Source of the DNA: Acidobacteriota bacterium
GTDB lineage: Bacteria > Acidobacteriota > Terriglobia > Terriglobales > Acidobacteriaceae
Length of the DNA: 64,000 nt
Direction: 5' to 3'
NCBI GenBank assembly: GCA_023410055.1
Contig: JAEYQK010000055.1
Coordinates: 1 to 64,000 of the forward strand
Of the stretch, positions 57,749 to 64,000 are shown piece by piece (the stretch's first letter is position 1; each line of letters opens with the position of its first letter). The translations under genes were made by a program, and so were the position numbers. Under the pieces are notes generated by a model. The model made no database searches, was not told the origin of the DNA, and saw nothing but the letters and a program-made list of their open reading frames with translations.

Positions 57749-59377
57749 ATGTATTCCATCGATCAAATACTTCATTCCGTTTTCGGTCACGAGCAGTTTC
57801 GTCCTCATCAGCGCGAGATCGTTCAGGACATCGTCGGCGGCCACGACGTCGTTTGCGTGATGCCGACCGGAGCGGGCAAGAGCCTGTGCTTTCAGCTTCC
57901 GGCGGTCGCGCTGCGCGGCTTAACCATCATCGTCTCGCCGCTCATCTCGTTGATGGCCGACCAGGTGCAACATCTGCGCAAGCTGCGAATTCCCGCGATG
58001 TACCTCAACGGCTCGCAGCCGTGGGACATCCAGCGCAAGGTGCTGACGAAACTGCAGGACGGCTTTCGCGGACTGCTCTACATCGCGCCCGAGCGCTTCT
58101 TTGTCGGATCGTTTCAGCGCCTGCTACCCGAGTTGAAACCGAGCCTCTTCGTCGTCGATGAGGCGCACTGCGTCAGTTTCTGGGGACACGACTTCCGCCC
58201 CGAGTACATGCGGCTGGCCGAAGTGCGCGAACAACTCGGATCGCCGACCACGGTTGCAGTCACCGCGACAGCCACGCCGCAAGTGCAGAAAGATATGGTC
58301 ACGATGCTCGGCCTGAAGTCGCCGAAGCTGCACGTAACGGGATTCGACCGCCCGAACTTGGCATATACGTGTCGTTCGCTGGAAGGCTTTGGCGACAAAG
58401 ATCAGGCGCTGCTGAGGTTCGTCAAAGCGAAGAAGGGAAGCGGCATTGTCTACTGCTCAACGCGCAAAGCGGTTGAAGAGCTGACGGCGTTGCTCGAAGA
58501 CCAGTTTCCGGACCGCATCATCACCGGCTATCACGCCGGCATGAGCCAGGAGTCACGCGCCGCCAGCCAGAAGATGTTTATGAGGGAAGACGATTCCGTG
58601 GTGGTGGCGACGAACGCCTTCGGCATGGGGATCAACAAGCCCGAGATACGCTTCGTCGTGCATTACAACCTGCCGGGCAGCGTAGAGGCCTATTACCAGG
58701 AAGCCGGCCGCGCCGGTCGCGACGGCAAGCCCGCGAATTGCCTGCTTTTCTACAACAGCCGCGACCTGCGCACGCAGGAGTTCTTTATCAACAACATCGG
58801 CGACAACAACTCGGCGCTGGGAAAGAAAGAAATCGAGAGCTTACAGAAGCACGCACGGCGGAAGCTGGATTTAATGGTTGATTATGCCTCGTCAATGAAA
58901 TGTCGGCGCAGGCAGATACTCGACTATTTCGGCGAGAGCACGGCTGTCGAAGGATGCGAGTGCGACGTGTGCCAGACGCTGGCGCACCATCGCTACAAGC
59001 CGGATGGGTTCAGACACGAGTTTCCAAGGAGGGAACGGACGGGGCACAGCCCCGTCCCTACACAGGCGTCGGAAGCGCGGACGGGACGCTCTCGCGACAG
59101 TCGTCGCGACGACGGCGCTACGAAGCGAGCGGCCGCAGAACCGGTAAGGCCTTTGGATCACGATGGCGAGGAGCGGTTCGAGCGCCTACGTAAAGTACGG
59201 ATGGAAATGGCGACGAAGAACGGATGGCCTGCGTTCTGCATCATGCATGATCGTGTATTGAGGGAGGTCGCGCGTGAAGCACCCGAATCCGTCGAGGAGT
59301 TGGCTGCAATCAAAGGCGTGGGAATGACCAAGGCGGAGAAGTTCGGAGAGGCGTTCTTGGCAGTGATGAGAGACTAG
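57749..59377 (+). CDS. recQ: ATP-dependent DNA helicase RecQ (short form)
   Basis: About 542 residues. Superfamily 2 motifs are clear: FRPHQREIVQ, Walker A MPTGAGKSLCFQLPA, Walker B VVDEAHCVSFWGHDFRP, VAVTATATP, motif V NAFGMGINKPEIRFVVHYNL and motif VI YYQEAGRAGRDG. The zinc subdomain follows (CRRRQILDYFGE, CECDVC). No winged-helix RQC domain is evident; instead about 60 Arg/Ser-rich residues containing an in-frame GGGACGGGG palindrome lead into a C-terminal HRDC-like domain (FERLRKVRMEMATKNGWPAF, LAAIKGVGMTKAEKFGEAFL). ATG at 57749 is chosen from the domain start. Confidence 0.95.
   Translation: MYSIDQILHSVFGHEQFRPHQREIVQDIVGGHDVVCVMPTGAGKSLCFQLPAVALRGLTIIVSPLISLMADQVQHLRKLRIPAMYLNGSQPWDIQRKVLTKLQDGFRGLLYIAPERFFVGSFQRLLPELKPSLFVVDEAHCVSFWGHDFRPEYMRLAEVREQLGSPTTVAVTATATPQVQKDMVTMLGLKSPKLHVTGFDRPNLAYTCRSLEGFGDKDQALLRFVKAKKGSGIVYCSTRKAVEELTALLEDQFPDRIITGYHAGMSQESRAASQKMFMREDDSVVVATNAFGMGINKPEIRFVVHYNLPGSVEAYYQEAGRAGRDGKPANCLLFYNSRDLRTQEFFINNIGDNNSALGKKEIESLQKHARRKLDLMVDYASSMKCRRRQILDYFGESTAVEGCECDVCQTLAHHRYKPDGFRHEFPRRERTGHSPVPTQASEARTGRSRDSRRDDGATKRAAAEPVRPLDHDGEERFERLRKVRMEMATKNGWPAFCIMHDRVLREVAREAPESVEELAAIKGVGMTKAEKFGEAFLAVMRD
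59036..59064. repeat. GGGACGGGG palindrome inside recQ
   Basis: GGACGGGGCACAGCCCCGTCC then CTACAC is the reverse complement of the units at 134 and 18181. It is in frame at about codons 430-438, between the zinc subdomain and the HRDC domain. Confidence 0.8.
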
Positions 59378-59409
59378 GCGCAGCAGAGTGCCCTGGATAA
59401 CGACGGTCT

Positions 59410-59441
59410 CACCCCGCTCAAGCCAAAGGCTGGCTTGAACG
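59410..59441. repeat. Hairpin with GGGGCACCAA tail after recQ
   Basis: ACCCCGCTCAAGCC pairs with GGCTTGAACGGGG around AAAGGCT; tail GGGGCACCAA as after rplK (2172-2207). Possible transcription end between convergent recQ and kbl. Confidence 0.55.
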
Positions 59442-59469
59442 GGGCACCAACGGGAAAAGATCAACAAAT

Positions 59470-59510
59470 CATCAAATCACCCGATCACCCGATCACGCAA
59501 TCACCCGATG
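59470..59510. repeat. Octamer repeat CACCCGAT overlapping the kbl stop
   Basis: Units ATCACCCG, ATCACCCG, ATCACGCA, ATCACCCG, ATGATCC (minus strand ATCGGGTG). The TGA stop of kbl (59501-59503) is one of the repeat's own GGGTGAT motifs, so the array forms the end of the coding region. Confidence 0.75.
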
Positions 59511-60715
59511 ATCCCTAGCCTCTTGCCGACACTGGCGAGTGTTTCCAGTGCCTGCTGAAGTTCGTCGTTGGTGTGCGTCGCCGTGACGATCGTGCGAATG
59601 CGCGCTTTGCCCTCGGGAACTGTCGGGAAGGCGATGCCGGTGGCCATCACGCCTTCTTTGAACAATTCGCGCGAGAACTCCATCGCAACACGACCTTCGC
59701 CCGTAATAATCGGCGTAATCGGTGTCTCCGACTTCGGCGTGCTCTGGCCACCGATGTTGAAGCCGAGATTGCCGAGTTCGCGCTTAAAGAAGTTCGTATT
59801 GTCCCAGAGTTGCTGAATGCGCTCGGGTTCCTGCTCCAGCACATCGAAGGCCGCTATGCACGTTGCAGCGACTGACGGCGGATGCGAGGTCGAGAACAGG
59901 AACGGCCTTCCACGATGATAGAGAAACTCGATCAGATCGCGCGTACCGCAGACATATCCGCCAAGTGCACCGATAGCTTTCGATAGTGTGCCGACTTGGA
60001 TGTCAACGCGGCCATGCACGTTGAAGTGATCAATCGTTCCACGGCCATTGCGACCAAGCACGCCCGAAGCGTGCGCATCATCGACCATCATGATCGCGCC
60101 GTACTTCTCGGCCAGATCGCAGAGACCGGGTAGCGGGCCGATATCGCCGTCCATCGAAAACACGCCGTCGGTGATGATTAGCTTGCGCCCGGGCTGGTCC
60201 TTGATGCTGGCCAATTGCTCTTCGGCGTGCGCAAGGTCTTTGTGGCGAAAGACCAAAATCTTTGCCCGTGACAGCCGCGCACCGTCGATGATCGACGCGT
60301 GGTTCAACTCGTCGCTGACGATGAAATCTTCTTTGCCGAGAACAGCCGAGACGGTTCCCGCGTTCGCCGTGAATCCGGACTGGAAAACAACGCAGGCCTC
60401 GACGTTCTTGAAGCGCGCAATCTTCTCTTCCAATTGCATGTGCAGCGTCATCGTGCCGGCAATCGTGCGCACCGCACCTGAGCCGACGCCGTACTTCTTG
60501 GTCGCCGCCAGCGCGGCCTCGCGCAGCTTCGGATGCGTCGTCAGGCCGAGATAGTTATTCGACGCCAGATTGATGACCTTCTTCCCGTCGAACGTACACA
60601 CCGGTGCCTGTTCATCTTCAAGCACGCGCAGTTTGAAATACGTGCCGCGCTGCTTGAGGTCGTTCAACTGATCGGTCAAATACGAGAGCGGATTAGTGCG
60701 AGTTGTGGTCGGCAT
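59501..60715 (-). CDS. kbl: Glycine C-acetyltransferase (2-amino-3-ketobutyrate CoA ligase)
   Basis: A 404-residue PLP enzyme of the alpha-oxoamine synthase family. Substrate region LASNNYLGLTTHPKLREAAL, glycine-rich TKKYGVGSGAVRTIAGTMTL, HASIIDGARLSRA, MMVDDAHASGVLGRNGRGT and the PLP lysine in QVGTLSKAIGALGGY. It converts 2-amino-3-ketobutyrate plus CoA to glycine and acetyl-CoA, the step after Tdh. ATG at 60715 follows GGAG. It is separated from tdh by the RAYT gene. Confidence 0.96.
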   Translation of the reverse strand: MPTTTRTNPLSYLTDQLNDLKQRGTYFKLRVLEDEQAPVCTFDGKKVINLASNNYLGLTTHPKLREAALAATKKYGVGSGAVRTIAGTMTLHMQLEEKIARFKNVEACVVFQSGFTANAGTVSAVLGKEDFIVSDELNHASIIDGARLSRAKILVFRHKDLAHAEEQLASIKDQPGRKLIITDGVFSMDGDIGPLPGLCDLAEKYGAIMMVDDAHASGVLGRNGRGTIDHFNVHGRVDIQVGTLSKAIGALGGYVCGTRDLIEFLYHRGRPFLFSTSHPPSVAATCIAAFDVLEQEPERIQQLWDNTNFFKRELGNLGFNIGGQSTPKSETPITPIITGEGRVAMEFSRELFKEGVMATGIAFPTVPEGKARIRTIVTATHTNDELQQALETLASVGKRLGIIG

Positions 60716-60811
60716 TCTATCTCCATGCTGATAAATCGAGTAATGCTTGTCCCCAATTTCATTTTCGGTTGGCATGTGATCTACAAGGCGCTGAGACCTC
60801 GTAAAATGCAA

Positions 60812-60858
60812 GCCCCGCAGGGGCGAACATTCGGTTAGCCCGGCACCTCGGTGCCGGG
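60812..60858. repeat. REP unit, left flank of the RAYT gene
   Basis: GCCCC-GCA-GGGGC (60812-60824), spacer GAACATTCGGTTAG, then CCCGGCAC-CTCG-GTGCCGGG (60839-60858). It ends five bases before the RAYT stop. Confidence 0.85.
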
Positions 60859-60862
60859 TGAT

Positions 60863-61297
60863 CTAGCCAAAGACGAATTTCGGGTCATAATCGACGCCAC
60901 AGTTCTTCAGTAGAGTCGTGAATTCCTCTTCGAAATCCCGTTTTTTGTGATGCTCGGCCTGGGTTGTGATGTATTCCTTGACTGCGGGTAGCTGCGACGG
61001 GCTTACGCTGAACGCGCCATAGCCTTCCTGCCAACAGAAGCGAGGTCCCATCCATTTTGAGGAACTGCCCTTGAGCTTCTTTACCGCGTCGGCCAGGGAG
61101 ATGGACGCGGGCAACAACATTAGTATGTGAACGTGATTGGCGGTTCCGCCGACGGAGAGAGTAGAGAAGCCGGCGTGTTTAGCGATGCCGGTGAAATAAG
61201 CCCAGAGTTGCTCGCGTTTGTCGTCGCGGATGGTGTTGGCACGTTCTTTTGTGCTGAAGATGCAATGTACGAAATTGTTGGCGTAGGTATGAGCCAT
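60863..61297 (-). CDS. REP-associated tyrosine transposase (RAYT, IS200-like Y1 fold)
   Basis: A 144-residue TnpA-type HUH endonuclease: YANNFVHCIFSTKERANTIR, the HUH pair in GGTANHVHILMLLPA, GSSSKWMGPRFCWQEGYGAF and the catalytic Tyr in AVKEYITTQAEHHKKRDFEE. RAYTs nick single-stranded REP palindromes and are believed to spread them. It has no IS ends, but inverted REP units lie on both sides (60812-60858 and 61339-61384). It sits between tdh and kbl on the same strand. Confidence 0.93.
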   Translation of the reverse strand: MAHTYANNFVHCIFSTKERANTIRDDKREQLWAYFTGIAKHAGFSTLSVGGTANHVHILMLLPASISLADAVKKLKGSSSKWMGPRFCWQEGYGAFSVSPSQLPAVKEYITTQAEHHKKRDFEEEFTTLLKNCGVDYDPKFVFG

Positions 61298-61304
61298 CTC
61301 TGCC

Positions 61305-61384
61305 GCCCCTACGGGGCTTGTTGATTTTCTTTACATGACCCAGCACTGAAGTGCTGGGCTGACCGAATTCCGGCCCTACGGGCC
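61305..61384. repeat. REP unit (inverted), right flank of the RAYT gene
   Basis: GCCCC-TAC-GGGGC (61305-61317) lies next to the RAYT start. Beyond it CCCAGCAC-TGAA-GTGCTGGG (61339-61358), spacer CTGACCGAATTCC and GGCCC-TAC-GGGCC (61372-61384) form the mirror image of the 60812 unit: the spacer read on the minus strand ends TTCGGTCAG versus TTCGGTTAG on the other side. Confidence 0.85.
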
Positions 61385-61490
61385 TGTGATTACGTTGCGT
61401 GCGACTTCTTCGTTCACCCAATGGATTCGCCGCGAACGAATACCAACCCCCATCGTGCACCGGCACGTCAACTGCCACCGAGCACTGCCA

Positions 61491-61523
61491 AATTCCAATC
61501 CGCGTTTATCCGTGCAATCCGCG
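61491..61523. repeat. ATCCGCG/ATCCGTG repeat after tdh
   Basis: CCAATCCGCGTTTATCCGTGC then AATCCGCGG, the ATCCGTG decamer class, adjoining the tdh stop. Confidence 0.65.
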
Positions 61524-61524
61524 G

Positions 61525-62580
61525 TTAGTCTTTGTACCCATTCGGATACAACAGAATTTTGCTGGCCTCGCCGGTCTTGAGTCGTTCCATGCCCTTCGCA
61601 AAATCGGACATCGCAAGGCGATCCGTGATCACCGGATGCAGGTCGATCTTTCCCGCTTTCAGCAGCGCTTGCATTTGGTACCACGTCTGGAACATGCGAC
61701 GGCCGTTGATGCCCATGATCGTCGCGCCCTTGAAGATGATATCCTCGGCGAAGTTCATCTCGATCGGTTTCGAGGGAATACCCAGCAGCGAGACGCGTCC
61801 ACCCAGGCGCAGGATCTGGAAGCCAAGTTTGATTGCGTCCGGATGGCCTGCCATCTCGAGCAGGACATCGACGCCCATGCCGTCGGTGTGATCCTTAACG
61901 AAGGTTCTCACGTCGTCTTTCGTAGGATCGAGGACGAAGTCGGCCTTCATCTGCTTGGCAATTTTTCGGCGGTACTCGTTAACCTCGATTGCGAAGACCT
62001 GTGTCGCCCCGCACGCTTTTGCAACGGCAATTGCGAACAGCCCGATTGGGCCGCAGCCCGTGATCGCGACCGTCTTTGCCGCCACGTCACCGGAGAGCAC
62101 TGTATGGACAGCATTGCCGAGCGGGTCAAAAATCGATGCGTACTCGGGCGGGATCGCCGGATCGATCTTCCAGATGTTGGTCTCGGGAATCCGCACGTAT
62201 TCGGCGAAGGCTCCGTCCGCATCCACGCCGAGAATCTTCACGTGCTGACAGATGTGCGCTTCGCCCGTGCGGCACTGGAAGCACTTGCCGCAGTTCACGT
62301 GCATTTCCGCGCTGACGAAGTCACCTTCCTTCACGCTGGTGACTTCGTCGCCGACGGCGACTACCTCGCCGCAGAACTCGTGCCCCGGAATGAGTGGAGG
62401 ATGAATGCGGCGTTGCGCCCAGGCGTCCCAGTTATAAATGTGGAGATCGGTGCCGCATACCGAAGCGACTTTCACCTTGACGAGTACGTCCTGCAAACCG
62501 AAAGCGGGGATCTTTACCTCGCGTATTTCGGTGCCTGGCGCGGCCTGCGACTTGACCACCGCCATCATTGTCTCAGCCAT
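61525..62580 (-). CDS. tdh: L-threonine 3-dehydrogenase
   Basis: A 351-residue zinc alcohol dehydrogenase family enzyme. Catalytic zinc region SVCGTDLHIYNWDAWAQRRI and GHEFCGEVVAVGDEV; structural zinc cysteines in CGKCFQCRTGEAHIC; NAD site VAITGCGPIGLFAIAVAKAC. Sequence is close to classical bacterial Tdh. It oxidises threonine to 2-amino-3-ketobutyrate, used by Kbl. ATG at 62580. Confidence 0.97.
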   Translation of the reverse strand: MAETMMAVVKSQAAPGTEIREVKIPAFGLQDVLVKVKVASVCGTDLHIYNWDAWAQRRIHPPLIPGHEFCGEVVAVGDEVTSVKEGDFVSAEMHVNCGKCFQCRTGEAHICQHVKILGVDADGAFAEYVRIPETNIWKIDPAIPPEYASIFDPLGNAVHTVLSGDVAAKTVAITGCGPIGLFAIAVAKACGATQVFAIEVNEYRRKIAKQMKADFVLDPTKDDVRTFVKDHTDGMGVDVLLEMAGHPDAIKLGFQILRLGGRVSLLGIPSKPIEMNFAEDIIFKGATIMGINGRRMFQTWYQMQALLKAGKIDLHPVITDRLAMSDFAKGMERLKTGEASKILLYPNGYKD

Positions 62581-62803
62581 TCATGGCCCCTTCTTGCCGA
62601 CAAGAAAAATGATACGCCGATTCAGCGACTGAATATGTCACGACAAAACTGGTCATTCTAGCACGCAGATCAATTCTGAATTTTGAATTCTGATTTCTGG
62701 TTGAACAGGCATTCACTGCTCCGGCGGAGAGTTCAGGGCGCCATCACGTTCGGATGTGATGAGCGGCTAGCACAGATTCTGCTTCGTGCACGAAAAATTT
62801 TTG

Positions 62804-62832
62804 TTGACATTTGTGGTAAGTACACGCAATAT
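62804..62832 (+). promoter_or_regulatory. Candidate promoter of the lysine-rich microgene
   Basis: Consensus -35 TTGACA (62804-62809), 17-base spacer, weak -10 CAATAT (62827-62832). A leader of about 95 bases would follow. Confidence 0.5.
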
Positions 62833-62846
62833 CTTGTGGCAGAGTA

Positions 62847-62914
62847 GTTGTCCATTCAAGCGGTTGGACAACGAAGAGCGGTTGGGCTCAATAAACCTTC
62901 AAGGGAGAAGGTTT
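62847..62914 (+). other. Two-hairpin 5' leader
   Basis: GTTGTCCA/TGGACAAC (62847-62854 with 62865-62872) and AAACCTTC/GAAGGTTT (62893-62900 with 62907-62914) are perfect 8-bp stems, ending just before AAAAGGAGG. Possible RNA stabiliser or regulatory leader. Confidence 0.55.
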
Positions 62915-62936
62915 CAAACTAAAAGGAGGCAATTCA

Positions 62937-62990
62937 ATGCCAGCGAAGAAGAAACCGGCAAAGAAGGCCGCAAAGAAGGCGAAAAAGTAG
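62937..62990 (+). CDS. 17-residue lysine-rich peptide, histone-H1-tail-like
   Basis: ATG at 62937 follows a near-perfect Shine-Dalgarno (AAAAGGAGG, seven bases before) and encodes MPAKKKPAKKAAKKAKK, ending TAG. The PAKK/AAKK repeats match the basic tail of bacterial histone-H1-like and AlgP proteins but no other domain is present. A consensus -35 box, structured leader and strong terminator (63027) bracket it as a complete transcription unit, probably highly expressed. Nucleic-acid or ribosome binding is inferred from charge only. Confidence 0.65.
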   Translation: MPAKKKPAKKAAKKAKK

Positions 62991-62995
62991 TTAGC

Positions 62996-63062
62996 GCGAG
63001 CGTTACGCTCGCGATCCGGGCCACATAAAGGGCATCTGCAATAGCGGATGCCCTTTGGCTTT
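62996..63062 (+). terminator. Tandem hairpins ending the microgene transcript
   Basis: GCGAGCG-TTA-CGCTCGC (62996-63012) begins five bases after the stop. AAAGGGCATC (63027-63036) and GATGCCCTTT (63047-63056) then form a perfect 10-bp stem followed by GGCTTT. Confidence 0.8.
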
Positions 63063-63069
63063 AGAAGAG

Positions 63070-63127
63070 CAGTACCTAGTACACAGTACCGAGTACTCAG
63101 AACTAGGTACTGGGTACTCGGTACTGG
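63070..63127. repeat. Heptamer tandem repeat with inverted halves
   Basis: AGTACCTAGTACACAGTACC on the left and AGGTACT, GGGTACT, CGGTACT units on the right, period 7, inverted halves. Same class as 9350/9471 and 48849/48933. Confidence 0.8.
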
Positions 63128-63246
63128 CGCGATCGTGAAAGTCGTACGTCAGAGAATCTCGTCGGCACAATGAAGCCGTGCGCGAGCCAGACCCTTTGGA
63201 GTTATACTCCGGTAACGGCTCTGCGATTTCCCCCTTAGAAGAACTC

Positions 63247-63660
63247 ATGGCAGTAAAAGCAAAAACCGGCGCAAAGAGAAAGCAAGTAGAAGAAGTCGTC
63301 ATCCCCGACCGGCTATATTTCCGGATCGGAGAAGTGGCGGAATTGTGCGATCTGCCTGCCTACGTGTTGCGGTTCTGGGAAACTGAGTTTTCGCAACTCC
63401 GTCCCACAAAGGGCAGCACTGGCCAGCGCATGTATCGTCGCAGTGACGTCGAGACCGCACTGCGGATCAAGAAGTTGCTCTACGAAGAAGGCTTCACGAT
63501 TCCCGGCGCACGCGAGCACTTGAAATCGGAAGCAAAGACTGCAAAGCAGCAGACGCCGATGTTGTTCGCAGTCGCCAAACCCCGCAACGAAGAACTCAAA
63601 CGTGTCAGGCAAGGACTGCAGGAGATACTCGGCATCCTCGCCAAGAACCACGCTCGCTAG
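63247..63660 (+). CDS. MerR-family transcriptional regulator
   Basis: A 137-residue protein. After a Lys-rich N-terminus comes the MerR winged helix: YFRIGEVAELCDLPAYVLRF, WETEFSQLRPTKGSTGQRMY, RRSDVETALRIKKLLYEEGF. No metal-binding cysteines are seen, so the ligand is unknown. This MerR type often lies near ihf/phe genes in Acidobacteriota and may control DNA-related functions. ATG at 63247. Confidence 0.93.
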   Translation: MAVKAKTGAKRKQVEEVVIPDRLYFRIGEVAELCDLPAYVLRFWETEFSQLRPTKGSTGQRMYRRSDVETALRIKKLLYEEGFTIPGAREHLKSEAKTAKQQTPMLFAVAKPRNEELKRVRQGLQEILGILAKNHAR

Positions 63661-63726
63661 AACCCCCAGCCGCGCCCTTCGTCGTCATTTCGTTCTATCG
63701 AGAGCCACGGAGCAAGCTTCGTATGG

Positions 63727-63972
63727 TTACGATTTCCCCACTTCCATCACGGCCAATTCTTCGTCCTTGATGCCGCGGGCTCTCTGTCTTGCCTTGATGT
63801 CGGCAACCCTGGCGCAGAGTATTGATGTCTGCTCGCACAGACGATTCACCTGATCACGCAGTCTCATCATCTGTGCGTGTCGCTCTTTGTCCATGAGGTG
63901 GATCATTGGCTTCTGTTCAGCCGGCGCTTGCGAGCGGCGCATCCATTCATTGATCTCATCGGTCGAAGCCAT
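63727..63972 (-). CDS. Small coiled-coil hypothetical protein
   Basis: About 81 residues (MASTDEINEWMRRSQAPAEQ, then a helical heptad-like stretch DKERHAQMMRLRDQVNRLCE, ending DEELAVMEVGKS). No recognised domain. No clear ribosome site before ATG 63972; a GTG at 63996 at the window edge could extend it. A CGCCCACAC motif at the very end of the window resembles the start of a CCCACACAAGC hairpin. Confidence 0.5.
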   Translation of the reverse strand: MASTDEINEWMRRSQAPAEQKPMIHLMDKERHAQMMRLRDQVNRLCEQTSILCARVADIKARQRARGIKDEELAVMEVGKS

Positions 63973-64000
63973 TACAGCACGGCTGCTGTCGCCCACACGG

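Larger units (their letters stand above)
62581..62936. other. Divergent spacer: tdh promoter side and structured leader of the microgene
   Basis: It holds the tdh upstream region, a TTGACA promoter (62804), two perfect 8-bp hairpins (62847-62872 and 62893-62914) and the AAAAGGAGG ribosome site of the 17-codon gene. No longer gene is supported. Confidence 0.6.

Noticed and set aside
60863..61297. IS200/IS605 insertion sequence
   Set aside because: No tnpB, no typical left/right IS ends with target motif; inverted REP units and protein type fit a RAYT instead.
61399..62661. Plus-strand open frame opposite tdh
   Set aside because: Runs through repeats and antisense to tdh; no family features.
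62786..63028. Open frame of 80 codons across the microgene
   Set aside because: No ribosome site; it crosses the leader hairpins and reads the microgene in another frame.
63070..63127. Heptamer arrays considered as a small CRISPR
   Set aside because: Period is 7 with no spacers of 30-40 bases and no cas genes; they are tandem microsatellite-like repeats.

Overview
The window looks like a chromosomal segment of an Acidobacteriota bacterium, most likely class Terriglobia. This is inferred from the gene order, from many secreted proteins of acidobacterial type, and from an RpoB carrying an extra N-terminal double zinc ribbon; no 16S gene is present to confirm it. GC content is moderately high. 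Almost every gene is chromosomal housekeeping or envelope metabolism, and there is no prophage, plasmid or CRISPR array.

Layout. 1-13.8 kb is the translation/transcription operon: tuf (3' end), rpmG, tRNA-Trp, secE, nusG, rplK, rplA, rplJ, rplL, rpoB, rpoC, closed by a perfect UUCG-loop terminator. 14-19.8 kb holds a GT-C type membrane glycosyltransferase and secreted proteins (a Ser/Thr-rich protein, a c-type cytochrome, a PEGA protein). 19.9-26.3 kb is a redox and metal cluster: TlpA-like and DsbA-like thioredoxin-fold proteins, a B12-binding radical SAM enzyme, a peroxiredoxin whose catalytic cysteine codon is TGA, an iodothyronine-deiodinase-like protein, a YtkA-like lipoprotein and a CDF metal exporter. 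26.3-35.4 kb carries BON, OmpA, M20 peptidase, TPR and dienelactone hydrolase genes and regulators. 35.4-42.4 kb carries purH, ruvX, an AI-2E-type permease, carD and greA back to back, a CDP-alcohol phosphatidyltransferase and miaA. 42.4-45.5 kb has a higBA toxin-antitoxin pair, an ECF sigma/anti-sigma/Spy-like operon and an Smr protein. 45.6-57.6 kb has a GH3 enzyme, the pyrimidine genes pyrR-pyrB-pyrC, a run of unknown small genes and a CE15 glucuronoyl esterase. 57.7-64 kb has recQ, the threonine catabolic pair tdh/kbl split by a REP-associated transposase (RAYT), a 17-codon lysine-rich microgene with a structured leader, and a MerR regulator.

Most striking observations. (1) At 23013-23525 an otherwise intact peroxiredoxin has in-frame TGA exactly at the peroxidatic cysteine position: a probable selenoprotein that ordinary annotation would shorten. 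(2) The RAYT at 60863-61297 is bracketed by inverted copies of a two-hairpin REP unit, whose relatives occur elsewhere in the window. (3) At least seven short repeat classes fill the spacers (tandem heptamers GGTACTN, octamers ATCGGGTG, decamers with ATCCGTG, a CCCACACAAGC hairpin, several two-hairpin cruciforms). Copies lie inside recQ, the radical SAM gene and the start of pyrC, and one supplies the stop codon of kbl. (4) A microgene with a perfect Shine-Dalgarno encodes a histone-H1-tail-like 17-mer. (5) Several genes appear to be transcribed leaderless, with a -10 box six to eight bases before the start codon.
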